A DNA stretch of 19,392 nt from assembly GCA_964417785.1 (NCBI GenBank), contig CAYQJO010000063.1, forward strand, positions 1 to 19,392, in the 5' to 3' direction. The position numbers and the translations under genes were made by a program. The notes beneath the pieces are model-generated. The model was not told the DNA's origin and ran no database searches. It saw nothing but the letters and a program-made list of their open reading frames with translations. The stretch comes from DAOTUL01 sp034437435 (lineage in GTDB: Bacteria > Chloroflexota > Anaerolineae > Aggregatilineales > Phototrophicaceae). This document shows positions 15,062 through 19,392 of the stretch, piece by piece; position 1 is the first letter of the stretch; each line of letters begins with the position of its first letter.

Positions 15062-17741
15062 ATGGGCAGATATAAATGGCTGCTGGCAGCATGGATCGGC
15101 CTGATAGCGGCCCTACCCCTGTGGCAGCCCGGTTTTCTCAACACCCGTATCGTGGGCGAGTCGCCGTACTTGCTGATGCGCACCCACCAGCTTACCGCCG
15201 GACTGAGCGACGGTGTGTTCCCGGTACGCTGGATGTCCGACGGCGCGTATGGCCTGGGCTATCCCTTCTTCAACTTCTATGCTGCGCTGCCGTTTTATCT
15301 GGTGGCGGTATTGAAACTGCTCGGATTTGCCACGACTGTCAGCCTGCAAATCGTCCAGACCGCCGGGTTCATCCTGGGCGCGGTCGGCGTCTACGCCTGG
15401 ACCCACCATCATCTCAAGAACGCCGCAGCAGCTCTGCTGGCGGCGGCGGTATTCACCTTTGCCCCCATGCACATGATAAATGTATACATTCGCGGCGACT
15501 CCCTGTCGGAGTTCTGGGCAATGGGTTTGTATCCCTGGGTGCTGTGGGCGGTCGATGGTGTGATCCAGCATCCCAATCGCCAACGCACCGCCGGATTGGG
15601 TATCGCCTTTGCCGCGCTCATTCTATCGCACAATGTCTCAGCGCTGATCTTCGCGCCGCTGGCGGGCGTGTATGCCCTGTGGATGAACCTCACCCCAACC
15701 CCCCTCCATATCTTTGAGAGGAGGCCGGGGGGTGAGGTATCTGTCTGGCCGTCTGCGCTCTCACGAATCATGATGATCGGCGTCGGCTTTGCCCTGGGGT
15801 TGGCGCTGTCGGTCTGGTTCTGGCTCCCGGCACTGGTGGAACGCGATACAGTACAGACCGGGGTCATGCTTGGCGGATTCTTCGACTGGCGCGAAAACTT
15901 CCTAGACGGTCGCCTCATCCAACCAGGCGGAATCGAGAACTTCCCGCCGGGGTTGGGCTGGCTCCAGGCCGGATTGGCCGCCGCCGGGACTGCCGGTCTG
16001 ATCGTCACACGCAAGCGGCATTGGGGATTGTGGGCGTTGACGGTCTTTCTGTTCACTCTGTTCATGACCCAACCGGCCAGCACGCTGATCTACGAGACGG
16101 TGCCTCTGGTAGATTTCGTGCAGTTTACCTGGCGCTGGCTGTCGGTGGCGGCGGTCGCTGGCGCAGGCGTCGCCGCCTTCTCGGTGATGCTGGTGCCATC
16201 CAGGCTGCGGAGATACGCTGCGCTCGCCGGTATCCTGGCTCTGGTCGGGACCAGTCTGGCCGACCTGAACCTGGACTTCATCTCTTTGAGCGAAGACGAC
16301 ATCAACGCGGCTCGCCTCAGCGAGATGGAATATTACAGCGGCGATATTGGCACGACAGTCCGCGCTGAATACCTGCCTGCCGGAGTCGAACGCCCGCTGA
16401 ATGGGCCGGAGCTGCTGGCGGAGCGGTCGCTGCGCGTCCTGGACGGTCAGGCCAGCGGCACCCTGGAATCGCGGTCCGCCAGCGGCGAGACCTGGGTGAT
16501 CCGGGGTGATGGCGCGACGGTCGCCATTCCGACGCTGTGGTGGCCCGGCTGGACAGCACAACTGGACAACGGCACGCGGCTGGACTTATCCAGCGGCGCA
16601 CAAGGCTGGATACAGTTCACGCTGCCACCGGGCAACCATCGTGTTCATATCGCGTTGGGCGAAACTTCGCTGCGAAGAGCGGTCAACTGGTTCTCGATGG
16701 TGGTGGGCATGGCGATGGTGGTTGTTTGTGTTTTACCTCACCCTCCGGCCCCCTCTCCAAATTGGAGAGGGGGTGCGAATCGGTGGTTTATGGGGGTAAG
16801 GCTAATCTCCATCCCCATCGTTGTTCTGGTCTTCCTGCGGCTGATGCAACCATCGGCCAGTGGGCCGACGGCAGCGCAATTTCTCGATAGCAGCTACCGC
16901 CATGCGTATCCTGACGGATTAGTGTTTCCCGATGGCGTGCGCCTGCTCGGTTACGATTACCCGGCGGCGATTCGCGCCGGTGAACGCCTCACGGTCGCGC
17001 TGTCGTGGTCACAGCCGGTCCAGGCCCGGATTGAGGTCGTTCCAGCAGCGGTCAACCTGGGCCAGCCGGAGTCGATCCTGGATGGAGCCAGCGGCCAGGA
17101 TGTCATTCACCTGGACCATGTACATACACCCGGTCTGTATTTCGTGCGGGTACTCTATGCCGGCACGGTATACGATTTGGCACCGGTGCGGGTACTACCT
17201 GCGCCGGAACGCCCGCCACAGCAAGTCATCCGCCAGATTGCAAATCAACTGCAACTGGTCGATATATCCACCCACTGGCTGGATACTGACCGGCTGAATG
17301 TCTATCTGGATTGGATCGTCCTGGATGTCATGGCTGGCCGGGTGTTGATGACGGCACAGCTTTATAACACCGATGGCGTGCTGCTGGCTCAGGCCGACCG
17401 TGCGATAGACGGTCTCACCCTGCCGGACCAGTTCACCGGCTGGCTGACGTTGACCGGGCTGGCCGGACTCCCACCAGGCGATGGCTACCGGCTGCGCGTG
17501 GGTGTCATTAGCGGGGATCGTCTCACCGGCGGAGCGGATATTGCCGATGTCGTGATTCGCTCGTCACCGCCGTCACAATTGACAGGACCGGCGCTGCACC
17601 TGCCGCAGCCGGTCATTGAGCAGGGCGACCACCTGCCGGTGACGCTGCGCTGGCGCGGTGAGGATCAACCGGAATGGTGGCTGCCATCGGGCGCGGTCGT
17701 GCCGGTCGATCTGCCGTCGGTGCGTACCGACTGGCTGCAAG
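15062..17741 (+). CDS. Multi-spanning membrane protein, 6-pyruvoyl-tetrahydropterin synthase-related type (3' truncated by gap)
   Basis: About 893 codons are visible before the N gap. The N-terminal half resembles the 6-pyruvoyl-tetrahydropterin-synthase-related membrane domain family (glycosyltransferase-C-like architecture), with FPVRWMSDGAYGLGYPFFNFY at about 52-72 and a long series of hydrophobic helices to about residue 420. Then comes a soluble, probably extracytoplasmic segment, two more helices at about 541-556 and 579-593, and a beta-rich region to the end of the visible part. The family may handle lipid-linked sugars, but the actual function is not known; despite the name it is not a pterin enzyme. 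The ATG at 15062 has GGAGGAG upstream; the in-frame start at 15008 has no such site. Two palindromic repeats lie inside the coding frame (15687-15738 and 16735-16775). The C-terminus is lost in the gap. Confidence 0.85.
15687..15738. repeat. Palindromic repeat, copy 1, in frame within the membrane protein gene
   Basis: The outer arms ACCTCACCCC and GGGGTGAGGT are perfectly complementary, and inner CCTCC/GGAGG arms extend the structure imperfectly around a short loop. The left outer arm is nearly the same as the left end of copy 2. The segment is translated as LTPTPLHIFERRPGGE, about residues 209-226, in a loop between two predicted membrane helices. Dispersed palindromes of this C-rich/G-rich kind are common in several bacterial phyla. 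Confidence 0.75.
16735..16775. repeat. Palindromic repeat, copy 2, in frame within the membrane protein gene
   Basis: The core is a perfect 12-bp inverted repeat with a single-base centre: CCCCCTCTCCAA (16749-16760) and TTGGAGAGGGGG (16762-16773). The left flank ACCTCACCCTCCGG matches the outer left arm of copy 1; the matching right outer arm is missing. It is translated as part of LPHPPAPSPNWRGGANRW, between two predicted membrane helices. PHPPAPSP-like peptides are, from memory, a familiar sign of this type of dispersed repeat being read through. Confidence 0.8.
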
Positions 17742-17841
17742 NNNNNNNNNNNNNNNNNNNNNNNNNNNNNNNNNNNNNNNNNNNNNNNNNNNNNNNNNNN
17801 NNNNNNNNNNNNNNNNNNNNNNNNNNNNNNNNNNNNNNNNN
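17742..17841. other. Assembly gap of exactly 100 N
   Basis: A run of exactly 100 N is the usual placeholder for a scaffold gap of unknown length. It removes the C-terminus of the membrane protein and the C-terminus of DNA polymerase III delta', which converge on it. Any gene lying wholly between them would be hidden. Confidence 0.98.
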
Positions 17842-18696
17842 GGCGCTGACATCGTAGACAAGGCGCTCGATTTGCGGCTTGCGGTCGATATTGCACAGCT
17901 TGACCGGGCTGTTCTCCGCCTGAAGCATAACATCGCGCCAGTAGGTCTGCCACAGTTCCAGCAGTTGGCCCAGGGCATCCTTGTCCCGCCCCAGGTCGTT
18001 TGCGAGATCAAAGCGTTTGGCCCGGTTATAGCCGATGATGGTCTCCAGCAGGTCGAGACCGTCCCGACGTTGATCCAGGATTTCCGGGTTCTGGGCAGCG
18101 TGGATGGCCCATTCGATCCGCCCACCACTGACCCGCGCCAGCAGCGTCGCCTGCTCAGGGTCTACACCATAATGCTCCACCAGCACCGCCTGGATGGTTT
18201 CGGCGGCTACCGGGCGCAAATAGACCACCTGGCTGCGGCTGGTGATGGTACTCAAGATCGGTTCCAGCGTGGACGCCAGCAGAACCAGCACAGCATGCGG
18301 CGGTGGTTCTTCCAGCGTTTTGAGCAGGGCATCCTGGGCGCGGGGCTGCGCCCGGTCGAAATCGTGCAACAGAGCGATACGATAACGGGCCTCATACGGC
18401 TTCATGGCGATGCCGTTGGTCACAGACCGCACCGCGTCAATGCGTAAGGTGCCGCGTTCCGGCTCGGCGTGCAGCAGGTCGATGTGGCTGCCGGACTGAA
18501 TACGGCGGCAGGCACGACACTCCCCGCAGGGGCGCTCGTCCGCCGTACAGTTGAGCGCCATCGCAAATGCCCGCGCAAGCTGTGTTTTGCCAATGCCAGG
18601 GGTACCGACGATCAAATAGGCGTGGCGCACCCGTCCGTTCTCGATGCCCTTGCGCAGATAATCGACCGCCCAATCATGTCCATAGACGGGCCACAT
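17842..18696 (-). CDS. holB: DNA polymerase III subunit delta' (3' truncated by gap)
   Basis: The first 285 residues of a clamp-loader AAA+ protein are present. In the DNA polymerase III clamp loader, delta' helps open and load the sliding beta clamp. Visible are the N-terminal VYGHDWAVDYLRKGI, a P-loop GTPGIGKT (31-38), four zinc-binding cysteines at 50, 57, 60 and 63, the FDRAQPRAQDALLKTLEEPP segment (113-132) and the SRSQ sequence at 153-156 corresponding to the SRC arginine-finger motif. An intact P-loop is more typical of DnaX (tau/gamma), but the short length before the domain changes, and an ALLKTLEEPP match shared by both, leave delta' as the better choice given no sign of DnaX-like N-terminal HRPxxF motif. 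The ATG at 18696 overlaps the upstream acetyltransferase stop as TGATG, with GGAG upstream. Confidence 0.87.
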
Positions 18697-19130
18697 CAAT
18701 CCAACTCCAGGCTGTAACTGTAACCATAGCGAGTATAACCGAGATCGTCGTATAGATGATGGGCAACAGGTCGCTGTAAGCTGCTCGACAGCACAATTTT
18801 ATAACACCCGGCGGTACGGGCTTCATCTGCCGCGAACTGCATCATCTGGCGACCGATTCCCTGCCCCTGCCGATCCGAACGGACCGCTACATCCTCCACA
18901 ATGGCCGAATGAAAGCTGCCGTGAATGTGGGTGACGATAATCAAGGCGAACACACCGACGACCGTATCCCCGTCGCAGGCCAGATACACCCGATGATCGG
19001 GATTCGCCATAACCCGCTCGAACACATCCGCTGAGAGCAAGTCCGGCGACTCGCCCGATAGGTCCAGTTCGCTCATGAGCGCGGATATAGCCGATAGATC
19101 GCTGAGGACGGCCTCACGAAACGCGATCAT
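18696..19130 (-). CDS. GNAT N-acetyltransferase
   Basis: This 144-residue single-domain GNAT protein acetylates an unknown amine from acetyl-CoA. It starts with the usual IAFREAVLSDLSAI strand-helix, has VEDVAVRSDRQGQGIGRQMM (about residues 78-97) as the acetyl-CoA-binding motif, and ends with LYDDLGYTRYGYSYSLEL. Substrate cannot be assigned. Its ATG at 19130 overlaps the stop of the upstream DinB-like gene by four bases (ATGA), and its own TGA overlaps the holB ATG by one base, so the three genes form a translationally coupled unit. It is unrelated in sequence to the other GNAT at 3661-4230 beyond the shared fold. Confidence 0.93.
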   Translation of the reverse strand: MIAFREAVLSDLSAISALMSELDLSGESPDLLSADVFERVMANPDHRVYLACDGDTVVGVFALIIVTHIHGSFHSAIVEDVAVRSDRQGQGIGRQMMQFAADEARTAGCYKIVLSSSLQRPVAHHLYDDLGYTRYGYSYSLELD

Positions 19131-19392
19131 TCACGCGCTGCCAGCGTCTTGCGAATCTGTTCGATGTGCATATCGCCGTGATCGCTGTAATAATTCAGCA
19201 GATCGTCCAGCGTGACGGTACCGGCTTCCGGATGGTTGGCCTGCCGCTGCCAGATGTCGCCATCGGGCAAACCGTCTAGCAAAGTCGCCCAACGCTGGTG
19301 TACCCCCCGGATGATCTGCAAAGACATCGCAACATCTTCGGCGGTAGCGTCAACAGTTTCGGCCCAGCTATTCTGGTCATAGGGCTTCAGGG
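19127..19392 (-). CDS. DinB/YfiT-like putative metal-dependent hydrolase (5' truncated)
   Basis: The last 87 codons of a DinB-superfamily four-helix-bundle protein are visible; the frame is open through the window edge, and the residues before the internal ATG at 19327 (LKPYDQNSWAETVDA) already match the YfiT-like group, so the start is outside. Further matches are RGVHQRWATLLDGL, NHPEAGTVTLDDLLNYYSDHGDMHIEQI. The two histidines in HGDMH fit the usual metal-binding triad, whose third member would lie further upstream. Relatives include bacillithiol S-transferases and other thiol transferases; the true reaction is not known here. Its stop overlaps the acetyltransferase start. Confidence 0.8.
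   Translation of the reverse strand, partial: LKPYDQNSWAETVDATAEDVAMSLQIIRGVHQRWATLLDGLPDGDIWQRQANHPEAGTVTLDDLLNYYSDHGDMHIEQIRKTLAARE

Noticed and set aside
1..19392. CRISPR array, transposase, tRNA, rRNA or phage integration site
   Set aside because: No regularly spaced direct repeats, transposase or integrase motifs, tRNA-like cloverleaf or rRNA sequence were seen on either strand by reading; a tRNAscan or Infernal run would settle the RNA part.

Overview
This 19.4 kb window is a dense piece of bacterial chromosome, GC-rich by eye, with Shine-Dalgarno-type start sites. Two lines of evidence suggest a Chloroflexota (Anaerolineae-like) genome. One is the large multi-spanning membrane protein of the 6-pyruvoyl-tetrahydropterin-synthase-related type, carrying palindromic repeats inside its reading frame. 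The other is the mix of housekeeping genes. This assignment is inference; no rRNA or marker gene settles it. A run of exactly 100 N (17742-17841) shows it is a scaffold from a draft or metagenome assembly.

Layout. 1-1547 (+): 3' part of an S9A prolyl oligopeptidase. 1544-3633 (-): a two-gene unit, a membrane-anchored beta-lactamase-fold protein that has lost its catalytic motifs, followed by a seven-repeat WD40 protein. 3661-4230 (+): a GNAT acetyltransferase. 4231-5283 (-): class I fructose-1,6-bisphosphatase. 5434-6543 (+): an enolase-superfamily (mandelate racemase/muconate-lactonizing type) enzyme, separated from fbp by a divergent control region with an operator-like palindrome. 6593-12447 (-): a complete six-gene [NiFe]-hydrogenase maturation operon, hypA-hypC-hypB-hypF-hypD-hypE. 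12694-12852 (+): a divergent 52-residue basic ORF with a consensus -10 box and a hairpin after it. 12893-14933 (-): a serine-biosynthesis pair, class V aminotransferase then SerA. 15062-17741 (+): the membrane protein, cut by the gap. 17842-19392 (-): a translationally coupled run of a DinB/YfiT-like protein (partial), a GNAT acetyltransferase and DNA polymerase III delta' (partial).

How the genes work together. The hyp operon encodes all six core proteins: HypC-HypD scaffold Fe(CN)2CO, HypE-HypF make the cyanide ligands from carbamoyl phosphate, and HypA-HypB deliver nickel. No hydrogenase subunit or maturation endopeptidase lies in the window, so the target enzyme must be encoded elsewhere. 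The serine pair converts 3-phosphoglycerate toward phosphoserine, and Fbp serves gluconeogenesis.

I did not find a clearly new multi-gene system such as a defence island, CRISPR array or integron. The most unusual items are the degenerate beta-lactamase-fold protein paired with a WD40 propeller, two palindromic repeats read in frame within inter-helix loops of one membrane protein, the orphan hyp operon, and the small ORF opposite it.
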